Assembly (NCBI GenBank): GCA_035291705.1 | Contig: DATDRM010000235.1 | Coordinates: 1 to 7,195, forward strand | DNA: 7,195 bases | Reading direction: 5' to 3' | DNA from: DATDRM01 sp035291705 | GTDB lineage: Bacteria; Chloroflexota; Anaerolineae; Anaerolineales; UBA4823 | In this document: piece by piece, positions 1 to 5,302 of the stretch | Numbering within the stretch: position 1 is the first letter of the stretch | Layout: each line of letters starts with the position of its first letter | The notes under the pieces: generated by a model | The model's input: only the letters and a program-made list of their open reading frames with translations | The model's database searches: none | Told to the model about the DNA's origin: nothing | Made by a program: the position numbers and the translations under genes

Positions 1-969
1 GGGGCGTTGGTCTCCCGCTCGCGGGTCTTCCAGCTGCGCCCGCTGCAGGACGCCGATGTGCGCCTGATCCTGGAGCGCACCCTGCAGGACCCCGATCGCG
101 GCTACGGCAAGCTGCCGATCCGCCTGGACGAGCCGGCCCTGGAGCACCTGATCCGGGTGGCGGGTGGAGATGCGCGCAACGCCTTGAATGCGCTGGAACT
201 GGCGGTGGAAAGCACACCCGCTGACTCATCTACCAGCTCAGGGCAAACGCCTGACACCATTCACATCACCCTGGAGGTGGCCCAGGAGTCGATCCAGCGC
301 CGGGCGGTGCTTTACGACAAAGATGGCGACGCCCATTATGACACGATCTCCGCCTTCATCAAGTCAGTGCGCGGCTCGGACCCCGACGCGGCGTTGTACT
401 GGCTGGCCAAGATGCTCTATGCCGGGGAGGACCCGCGCTTTATCCTGCGCCGGCTGATCATCCTGGCCGGGGAGGACATCGGGTTAGGCGATCCGCTGGG
501 GCTGGTGGTCGCCAGTGCGGCCGCCCAGGCTTTCGACTATATCGGGCTACCAGAGGGGATTTACCCCCTCGTGGAGGCGACTCTCTACCTAGCGACCGCG
601 CCCAAGTCCAACACCGCCGGGGCTTACTTTAAAGCCTTTAAACTGATCGAAGAGGAGGGCATCACCGCAGTGCCGCCGCACCTGCAAGACGCCACCCGCG
701 ACGCGCGGGCCTTGGGACACGGCAAGGGCTACCAGTATCCACATGAAGGGCCAGAGCACTTCTTACCCCAACAATACCTGCCGCAAGCCCTGCTGGGAAC
801 CTACTTCTACCAACCCTCCGACCAGGGATACGAGGCGCGCGTGGTCGACCGCCTGGCCCGCTGGCGAGAAGCGCAGCGCCAGGCTCTGGGCATCGAACGC
901 ACCGAGGAGATCGCCGATCTCTCCCAGGAAGCCATCCAGGAGATCAAGCACAAACACAAGCCAGTTTAA
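1..969 (+). CDS. rarA: Replication-associated recombination protein RarA (MgsA/WRNIP1 family), C-terminal part
   Basis: This is the C-terminal ~322 residues of RarA, an AAA+ ATPase that acts at stalled replication forks; the Walker A and B motifs lie before the window. Reading frame 1 is open from base 1, and the first residues (GALVSRSRVF) match the end of the family's ATPase core, just after sensor 1. The sensor-2 segment GGDARNAL lies at about bases 163-186. The MgsA C-terminal oligomerisation region follows: YDKDGDAHYD (about 313-342), AGEDPRFILRRL, and the terminal PPHLQDATRDA...GYQYPHEGP signature (about 676-750). A short Ser/Thr-rich stretch (STPADSSTSSG, about 211-243) looks like a flexible linker. 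The TTG at base 7 is an internal codon, not a start. The gene ends with TAA at 967-969, directly before an inverted repeat. The family call is very secure; only the 5' end is missing. Confidence 0.95.
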   Translation, partial: GALVSRSRVFQLRPLQDADVRLILERTLQDPDRGYGKLPIRLDEPALEHLIRVAGGDARNALNALELAVESTPADSSTSSGQTPDTIHITLEVAQESIQRRAVLYDKDGDAHYDTISAFIKSVRGSDPDAALYWLAKMLYAGEDPRFILRRLIILAGEDIGLGDPLGLVVASAAAQAFDYIGLPEGIYPLVEATLYLATAPKSNTAGAYFKAFKLIEEEGITAVPPHLQDATRDARALGHGKGYQYPHEGPEHFLPQQYLPQALLGTYFYQPSDQGYEARVVDRLARWREAQRQALGIERTEEIADLSQEAIQEIKHKHKPV

Positions 970-1013
970 GCGTTAGAACGTTCAAACGTTTCAACGTTCA
1001 AACGTGTTAACGC
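970..1013. repeat. 44-bp imperfect inverted repeat built from AACGTT motifs
   Basis: The gap after rarA is an imperfect dyad with two 22-base arms, of which I count 17 of 22 positions pairing. The outer ends are GCGTTA (970-975) and TAACGC (1008-1013). Inside it the 13-mer AACGTTCAAACGT occurs twice, at 977-989 and 993-1005 (period 16), and AAACGTTT (984-991) is a perfect palindrome. There is no T-run, so it is not a canonical intrinsic terminator. It could be a transcript-end hairpin, a small dispersed repeat or a protein-binding site. From memory, AACGTT/CAAACG-type intergenic repeats are common in Anaerolineae genomes; I could not check this. Confidence 0.75.
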
Positions 1014-1024
1014 AAAGTTTCCTT

Positions 1025-1642
1025 ATGCCCCTGATCCTTTTGATCCGCCACGGAGAAAACGATTATGTCAAGCAGAGCCGGCTGTCGGGGCGCATGCCAG
1101 GCATCCATTTGAATGAAAAAGGGCGCGCCCAGGCCCAAGCCCTGGCTGAGAAATTAAAGAGCGCGCCGATCAAAGCCGTTTATAGCAGCCCGCTGGAGCG
1201 CGCGCTGGAGACGGCTGAACCGCTCGCCACAGCCCTGGGTTTGGATGTCATCCCCCGGCCAGGCCTGATCGAAACCGATGTCGGCGAATGGCAAGGGAAG
1301 ACGATCAAGGGGCTGAGCCGCCTCAAAATCTGGCGCAAGGTGCTCGGCGCGCCTTCGTTGGTGCGCTTCCCGGGAGGGGAGTCATTCATCGAAACCCAGT
1401 TCCGCATCTGCCAGGAAATCGAATGGATGCGGGCGCAACACGACCCCAAGTTCCTGATCGCCTGCTTCTCGCACGCCGATCCGATCAAACTGGCGATCGC
1501 CTATTACCTGGGTATGCCCCTGGACATGTTCCAACGCTTGACTGTTTCCCCGGCTTCGATCACGGCCTTGCAGCTTGGGGAGGGCGGGAGCCATTTGTTA
1601 ACCTTAAATTATGATTTTTCTCTTAATTTCGCCGAACCCTGA
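1025..1642 (+). CDS. Histidine phosphatase superfamily protein, MSMEG_4193-type putative phosphomutase (trio gene 1)
   Basis: A 205-residue protein of the phosphoglycerate mutase / histidine phosphatase fold. From the ATG at 1025 the catalytic RHG motif is R8-H9-G10 (H9 would be phosphorylated). R59 lies in SSPLERALETAE, an acidic IETDVGEW segment is at 82-89, and the second catalytic histidine is H150 in CFSHADPIK. The segment LDMFQRLTVSPASIT (166-180) is characteristic of the MSMEG_4193 subgroup (Rv2135c in Mycobacterium tuberculosis, by memory) rather than of glycolytic mutases. An in-frame GTG at 1004 was rejected as start because it lies inside the upstream inverted repeat and the fold begins just after the 1025 ATG; no Shine-Dalgarno is evident for either. 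Only 21 bases separate it from the DUF3090 gene. The substrate is unknown: phosphomutase is inferred from the kinase-like partner, and a plain phosphatase is equally possible. Confidence 0.9.
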   Translation: MPLILLIRHGENDYVKQSRLSGRMPGIHLNEKGRAQAQALAEKLKSAPIKAVYSSPLERALETAEPLATALGLDVIPRPGLIETDVGEWQGKTIKGLSRLKIWRKVLGAPSLVRFPGGESFIETQFRICQEIEWMRAQHDPKFLIACFSHADPIKLAIAYYLGMPLDMFQRLTVSPASITALQLGEGGSHLLTLNYDFSLNFAEP

Positions 1643-1648
1643 TCCTGG

Positions 1649-1654
1649 TATACT
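1649..1654 (+). promoter_or_regulatory. Candidate -10 element TATACT for the DUF3090 gene, near-leaderless transcript
   Basis: TATACT matches the sigma-70 -10 consensus at five of six positions. It sits in the 21-base gap between the phosphomutase stop and the DUF3090 ATG at 1664. Its last base is 10 nt before the A of that ATG, so transcription would start at about 1661-1664 and give a leaderless or nearly leaderless mRNA. That fits the lack of a purine-rich Shine-Dalgarno here. No good -35 is seen 16-18 bases upstream (1625-1632 is AT-rich only), so this is a moderate call. Confidence 0.4.
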
Positions 1655-1663
1655 AGGGCGCAT

Positions 1664-2191
1664 ATGCCGCGCGTAGAAATCGACCTCCATCCAGTCACAC
1701 ACATATTGGCCGACGCGATTGGTTCCCCCGGGCAGCGTGTCTTTTATCTTCAGGGCTGGCAGGACGATCGGACGGTAACCTTGATCGTCGAGAAGTTCCA
1801 GATCCAGTCCCTGGCCATCGGGCTGGAACAATTCCTGGAAGAAGTCCATACAAAATTTCCCGACCTTCCCCAGGCTTCGGATAATTACGTGGAAGAGAAA
1901 ATGCATATCCACCCTCCGGTGGACCCGCTCTTCCGGGTCGGTGAAATGGGCCTGGGGTACGATGCAGAAAACGACCTGCTCATCCTGGTGGCGCGTGAAG
2001 CCCTTGCCGAAGGCCAAGACGCGGAGCAGGGCGGCATTGTACGCTTCTGGTGCACTCGCTCGCAATTGCTGGCTGTGAGCCGCTGGGGGTTGGAAATAGC
2101 CGCGCGGGGGCGTCCGATCTGCCCCCAATGCGGCGAACCCATGGACCCTGAAGGCCATTTCTGCCCGAAGAAGAATGGGCACTTGCACTGA
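1664..2191 (+). CDS. DUF3090 family protein with C-terminal zinc-ribbon-like tail (trio gene 2)
   Basis: A 175-residue soluble protein that I recognise as DUF3090, a family of unknown function found mainly in Actinobacteria and some Chloroflexi (M. tuberculosis Rv2134c, by memory). Visible landmarks are the N-terminal beta-rich segment GQRVFYLQGWQ (23-33), a conserved HPPVDPLFRVGEMGLGYD block (83-100), an acidic strand-rich middle (ENDLLILVA), and a C-terminal tail CPQCGEPMDPEGHFCP. The cysteines are C153, C156 and C167, followed by H173 and H175, which could bind one metal ion. There is no signal peptide or membrane segment. The start is the first ATG after the upstream stop and follows a TATACT element. 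The gene sits between a phosphomutase-like and a kinase-like gene in the family's usual context, so it probably shares their pathway. An antisense reading frame covers the same stretch but encodes nothing recognisable. Confidence 0.92.
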   Translation: MPRVEIDLHPVTHILADAIGSPGQRVFYLQGWQDDRTVTLIVEKFQIQSLAIGLEQFLEEVHTKFPDLPQASDNYVEEKMHIHPPVDPLFRVGEMGLGYDAENDLLILVAREALAEGQDAEQGGIVRFWCTRSQLLAVSRWGLEIAARGRPICPQCGEPMDPEGHFCPKKNGHLH

Positions 2192-2289
2192 CACAGCGAG
2201 TCGAAGAAACCGTTTCCGGGGATCACTGCGCAGGTTGAATTGCTGAATCAACGGATCGCTGGTTTTCGTTTCTCCTGCTCTACTTCGAT

Positions 2290-3015
2290 ATGACCAAAGC
2301 GGATGAGGAAATCCTCACCACCCTGGAAAAGGGGCAGATGACTCTGCTGGGGGAGTACGTGTGGGGATCCAATTATACTTTCTCGGTACAGGTTGAATAT
2401 CAGGACGTCGCCGTGCATGCGGTATATAAACCCACGCGTGGTGAACGCCCCTTGTGGGACTTTCCTCGAGCCAGCCTGGCCCGGCGCGAGGTGGCGGCCT
2501 ACCTGGTGAGCAGGGCACTTGGCTGGGACCTGGTTCCGCCCACTGTCTACCGAAAGCAAGCGCCGATCGGTCCTGGCTCGCTGCAATTATTCGTCGAACA
2601 CGACCCCGAGTACCATTATTTCAATTTCCGCGCAGCCGATCGCCAGCGCCTGCGGCCGGTAGTGCTCTTCGACCTGTTGATCAACAACGCCGACCGCAAA
2701 GGCAGTCATGTGTTGATCGACCGGGAGGAACACTTGTGGTTGATCGATCACGGCGTCTGCTTCCATCGCGAAGACAAGCTGCGCACCGTGATCTGGGACT
2801 TTGCCGGCGAACCCATCCCGCAAGAGTATTGCGCGGCGCTCGACCGCCTCTACCAGATGCTGAACTCCGAAACAGAGCTGGTCAGCCAGTTGCAGGCTGT
2901 ATTGAGCCAGGAAGAGATCAAAGCTCTGGCAGCACGCACCAAGCATCTGCTGACCCTAAACCGGTTCCCCGACCCCCATCCGAACCGGCGACCCTACCCC
3001 TGGCCGCCCGTCTAA
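2290..3015 (+). CDS. SCO1664 family protein, distantly PI3/PI4-kinase-like (trio gene 3)
   Basis: A 241-residue protein matching the SCO1664 family (M. tuberculosis Rv2133c, by memory), which has remote similarity to phosphatidylinositol 3-/4-kinase catalytic domains. Kinase-like landmarks in order are VYKP with K47 as candidate nucleotide-binding lysine, GERPLWDFP (51-59), E67 in ARREVAAYLVS as a possible partner of that lysine, LFDLLINNADRKGSHVL (126-142) with D135 like a catalytic loop, and LIDHG (151-155) with D153 in the metal-binding position of a DFG-like motif. The C-terminus ends in FPDPHPNRRPYPWPPV, a proline-rich family signature. There are no membrane segments. The ATG at 2290 is the only good start: upstream in frame the reading is open only back to a TGA at 2236. 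No Shine-Dalgarno is visible and the leader is pyrimidine-rich. Kinase activity and substrate are inferred, not shown. Confidence 0.9.
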   Translation: MTKADEEILTTLEKGQMTLLGEYVWGSNYTFSVQVEYQDVAVHAVYKPTRGERPLWDFPRASLARREVAAYLVSRALGWDLVPPTVYRKQAPIGPGSLQLFVEHDPEYHYFNFRAADRQRLRPVVLFDLLINNADRKGSHVLIDREEHLWLIDHGVCFHREDKLRTVIWDFAGEPIPQEYCAALDRLYQMLNSETELVSQLQAVLSQEEIKALAARTKHLLTLNRFPDPHPNRRPYPWPPV

Positions 3016-3035
3016 AACGTGATTCGTGATGAGTA

Positions 3036-3062
3036 TTTCTCCGTGGCCCACCGTTTCTCCGT
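3036..3062 (+). repeat. Short direct repeat TTTCTCCGT in the gap before the YcaQ-like gene
   Basis: TTTCTCCGT occurs at 3036-3044 and again at 3054-3062 (period 18), with CCGTGGCCCACCG between, followed by a similar pyrimidine-rich run ending in CTCTGT. It fills much of the 74-base gap between the SCO1664-family stop and the next gene. It resembles degenerate CTCCGTG-type intergenic repeats, but it is too short to call an element. Confidence 0.35.
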
Positions 3063-3079
3063 TCCTCTGTATCAAAACA

Positions 3080-3084
3080 AAGGA
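3080..3084 (+). promoter_or_regulatory. Ribosome binding site AAGGA for the YcaQ-like gene
   Basis: AAGGA ends 5 bases before the ATG at 3090 and fixes that start. It is one of only two good Shine-Dalgarno matches in the window; the trio genes and the homoserine dehydrogenase gene have none. Confidence 0.6.
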
Positions 3085-3089
3085 CTCTC

Positions 3090-4343
3090 ATGGCGAAAAA
3101 AGCTTCCGGCACGATTTACCCACTCTCCGCCCTCAGAGCGATAGCGCTGCACACCCAGCTCCTCACGACGCCCAATGGGGCATTGCCTGCCCCCACCCCC
3201 GACACAATCGTCGATCTGGTGACGACGCTCGGCTACGTACAGATCGATACGCTGCATGTGGTCAACCGCGCCCATTACGTCACCCTGTGGGCGCGCTTCG
3301 GATCGTATGATCTTGACGACTTCCACAAGCTGATCTACACCGCCAATCAGCGCACGCTCTACGAGGGTTGGGGCCATGCCGCCAGCATCATCCCGCTGGA
3401 ACATTATCGCTACCACAGGTGGCGGACGGATCGGAGAGTTAGCTTCAACCCCGCCTATCGCGAATGGCTGAACAAAAACGGCAACCGCGAGCTGGTCGCT
3501 AAGACGCTGGAGCGCATCCGCTCGGAAGGTGGGCTGCGCGTTGGAGCGTTCGAGTACAAGGGCTCCCAGCACGGAGTGTGGTATGACTGGAAGCCCCCCA
3601 AGATCGCGCTGGAGGCACTATTCGCCTGGGGCGATCTGATGGTGGCCGATCGGGTGAACTTCCAGCGCGTGTATGATGTCAGGGAGCGCGTACTGCCGGA
3701 GTGGGTCGATACCACGCCTGTCGCCCCCGACGAAGCGCGCCGCTTCTGTCTGGAGCAGGCGGCGAAGGCGCTCGGTGTGTTCGAGCCGCGTCACCTTACC
3801 CTTTACGCTTACATGAGAGCTACCCCTGCCAGATCGATTGTCAGGGCGCTGATCGAGGAAGGCGTGCTGGTCGGGATTCAGGGTGAGTCAATGAACGGCG
3901 TCAAAACGTGGATGGTGCATCGCGACAACCTGCCGCTGCTTCAGCGTGCTGCCGAGGGTGATCTTAAGGCGGAACGCATCACCTTCCTCGCCCCCTTCGA
4001 TTCCCTGTTCTGGGCGTGGGATCGGGATCAAATGCTGTGGGGCTTCAAGCATTTACTGGAGTGCTACAAGCCCGCTGCGGAGCGTGTCTATGGGTACTTC
4101 TGCTTCCCCATCCTGCACAAGAATCGGCTGGTGGGGCGCTTCGATCCGAAGCTGGATCGCAAATCGGGCGTGCTGCATCTGAATGCCCTCTACCTTGAGC
4201 CGGGCATCAAGCCAGATGACGAGCTTGTCGCCGGGGTCGCTATCACCATGCGCGACTTCCTCTCATGGCATGGCGCGAAGAGTCTCAAGATTGAGAAGAG
4301 CGATCCGTCAGCGTTCGGCGAAAAACTGATGAGCGCCCTGTAG
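3090..4343 (+). CDS. Winged-helix HTH_42 protein, YcaQ/AlkX-like DNA glycosylase
   Basis: A 417-residue protein of the winged-helix HTH_42 family (YcaQ/AlkX of E. coli, AZL of Streptomyces), DNA glycosylases that release bulky N-alkylated bases and unhook interstrand crosslinks. The N-terminal helical part holds VTTLGYVQIDTLHVVNRAHY (44-63). The Q51-x-D53 motif corresponds to the catalytic QxD of the YcaQ branch rather than the QxQ of AZL. LYEGWGHAASIIPLEHYRYHRWR (90-112) matches the following conserved tryptophan/histidine segment. Further landmarks are VWYDWKPPKIALEALFAWGDL, the family block ITFLAPFDSLFWAWDRDQMLWGF, and VGRFDPKLDRKSGVLHL near the C-terminus. Length is normal, and no signal peptide is seen. 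It begins 74 bases after the trio with its own ribosome binding site, so co-transcription is possible but unproven. The family is secure; crosslink specificity is inferred from the QxD motif. Confidence 0.9.
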   Translation: MAKKASGTIYPLSALRAIALHTQLLTTPNGALPAPTPDTIVDLVTTLGYVQIDTLHVVNRAHYVTLWARFGSYDLDDFHKLIYTANQRTLYEGWGHAASIIPLEHYRYHRWRTDRRVSFNPAYREWLNKNGNRELVAKTLERIRSEGGLRVGAFEYKGSQHGVWYDWKPPKIALEALFAWGDLMVADRVNFQRVYDVRERVLPEWVDTTPVAPDEARRFCLEQAAKALGVFEPRHLTLYAYMRATPARSIVRALIEEGVLVGIQGESMNGVKTWMVHRDNLPLLQRAAEGDLKAERITFLAPFDSLFWAWDRDQMLWGFKHLLECYKPAAERVYGYFCFPILHKNRLVGRFDPKLDRKSGVLHLNALYLEPGIKPDDELVAGVAITMRDFLSWHGAKSLKIEKSDPSAFGEKLMSAL

Positions 4344-4449
4344 AAATCCTGTTCCCTTAAAGCGACTTGTCTGCTCGCCATTAGCCTCTGGTATATCGAC
4401 CGAATTTTGAAATGAGTGCTAGTCAACCTCCTTTGTAACGAGATACGCC

Positions 4450-4479
4450 TTGTCTTTCAACCTACTCTATTCTCATAAT
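4450..4479 (+). promoter_or_regulatory. Candidate sigma-70 promoter TTGTCT-N18-CATAAT
   Basis: TTGTCT (4450-4455) and CATAAT (4474-4479) are separated by 18 bases and lie in an AT-rich stretch. The -10 matches the consensus at five of six positions and the -35 at three to four. Transcription would start near 4486, leaving a leader of about 78 nt before the ATG at 4564. This is a motif match only. Confidence 0.35.
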
Positions 4480-4486
4480 ATAAACG

Positions 4487-4526
4487 GTTCAACAAGGTTT
4501 AAGATGTTAGAGTTCAACAAGTGAAC
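4487..4526. repeat. Repeated 10-mer GTTCAACAAG with adjoining dyad, possible operator
   Basis: GTTCAACAAG occurs exactly at 4487-4496 and 4512-4521, 25 bases apart, just after the predicted transcription start. The second copy forms a small dyad, GTTCA (4512-4516) against TGAAC (4522-4526). The spacing of about two and a half helical turns and the promoter-proximal position would suit a regulator site. It could also be chance in AT-rich DNA. Confidence 0.35.
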
Positions 4527-4563
4527 ACAATGATAAGGTATTTTGTTAAATAGGTACTTGAAT

Positions 4564-5268
4564 ATGCCAGACCATACATTGTCCAATGTTCGCCGGGATG
4601 CCTACACGAGGGCTTCCTCCCTGGCGTTGCAGAAATGGGGTGGATTTGCCTCCTTCCTGATGGCAGTGGCTTTGATCGTTGCGCCGTGGTTATACCTTAC
4701 GGGGAACTTGCGAGATCCCAGCGGGCCATTTGCCTATGCCCTCGCCGATTTCCTGTACGGCCCAGTGTGGGCCGCCAGCTTGGTCACGGCGATTTTTGCA
4801 CTCCGGGAGCGCATTGGCGAGAGCGCACCGCGCCGCATGTCACTGGCGCTGCTTGCCGCTGCTCTCGCAGCAGGGGTGATGGTAGGCGTCGCGTGTATCC
4901 GGTCTGCCAACCGCCATTACCATATGATCCATCCCGAGCTTAATCTGGACATGTCCACGCCGGTTATCGTGGTGTGGACTACCATCGTGGCGGGCATGAC
5001 TGCGACAGGATGGCACTTTCTAGGGTGGGTACTGGTGCTGGTCGGATCGGCAGGTTGGGCATCCCGCCGCCTTCCCCGTTTATTGAGCGTGCTGTACTTG
5101 GTGGGAGGGGCTTTGTCATTGTCCGTGTATCTGATGCCAGACATCGAGGCAAACGTCGTGGTGCTGGGAGTGGTGGTAAGTATCTGGCAGGGAATCGTGC
5201 TATGGAAAGCCGAGCCGGGAGAAATGCCAGCGCCTGAGATAGACGTAAGCCAGCCTGATCAAGCCTGA
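4564..5268 (+). CDS. Multi-pass integral membrane protein of unknown function
   Basis: A 234-residue protein I cannot assign to a named family. Hydrophobic segments suggest six or seven membrane helices, at about residues 27-46, 56-80, 92-112, 133-165 (long enough for two), 172-190 and 196-214. They are separated by short loops with basic clusters (RERIG 81-85, APRRM 88-92, SRRLPR 167-172). The loop SANRHYHMIHPELNLDM (114-130) is rich in histidine and polar residues and could be a functional or metal-contacting site. The N-terminus is polar with no cleavable signal peptide, and the tail is acidic. The ATG at 4564 is preferred over an in-frame TTG at 4543, with only a weak AGG at 4552-4554 upstream. 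It is followed after 34 bases by homoserine dehydrogenase on the same strand. No active-site motif shows whether it is a transporter, sensor or enzyme. Confidence 0.8.
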   Translation: MPDHTLSNVRRDAYTRASSLALQKWGGFASFLMAVALIVAPWLYLTGNLRDPSGPFAYALADFLYGPVWAASLVTAIFALRERIGESAPRRMSLALLAAALAAGVMVGVACIRSANRHYHMIHPELNLDMSTPVIVVWTTIVAGMTATGWHFLGWVLVLVGSAGWASRRLPRLLSVLYLVGGALSLSVYLMPDIEANVVVLGVVVSIWQGIVLWKAEPGEMPAPEIDVSQPDQA

Positions 5269-5302
5269 TACGAATTGCGTCCATTATCTTTAAACAATCG
5301 CA

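Larger units (their letters stand above)
4344..4563. other. AT-rich intergenic region, probably the upstream region of the membrane protein gene
   Basis: These 220 bases hold no credible gene on either strand. The sequence is clearly more AT-rich than the flanking genes. It contains a candidate sigma-70 promoter (4450-4479) and a repeated 10-mer (4487-4521), described separately. No convincing terminator follows the YcaQ-like gene: the best stem is only 4 bp (GCGA 4362-4365 with TCGC 4375-4378) and lacks a T-run. Confidence 0.6.

Noticed and set aside
1004..1024. Upstream GTG start for the phosphomutase, adding seven residues
   Set aside because: The GTG lies inside the AACGTT inverted repeat and the extra residues precede the usual start of the fold; the ATG at 1025 is better.
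1604..2251. Long open frame of 215 codons on the minus strand, opposite the DUF3090 gene
   Set aside because: The translation is low in recognisable motifs and lies wholly antisense to a well-conserved family member plus the end of the phosphomutase gene; it is a by-product of GC-rich codon use.
2234..2252. Hairpin GTTGA/TCAAC between DUF3090 and the SCO1664-family gene as a terminator
   Set aside because: The stem is 5 bp with a 9-base loop and no T-run; it sits inside an expected operon and is too weak to call.
2454..3029. 191-codon plus-strand open frame overlapping the SCO1664-family gene
   Set aside because: It is rich in Arg, Pro, Ser and Ala, as expected for an out-of-frame reading of GC-rich DNA, and the conserved kinase-like motifs are in the other frame.
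4543..4563. TTG start for the membrane protein, adding seven residues
   Set aside because: There is no better ribosome binding site and an ATG follows 21 bases later.
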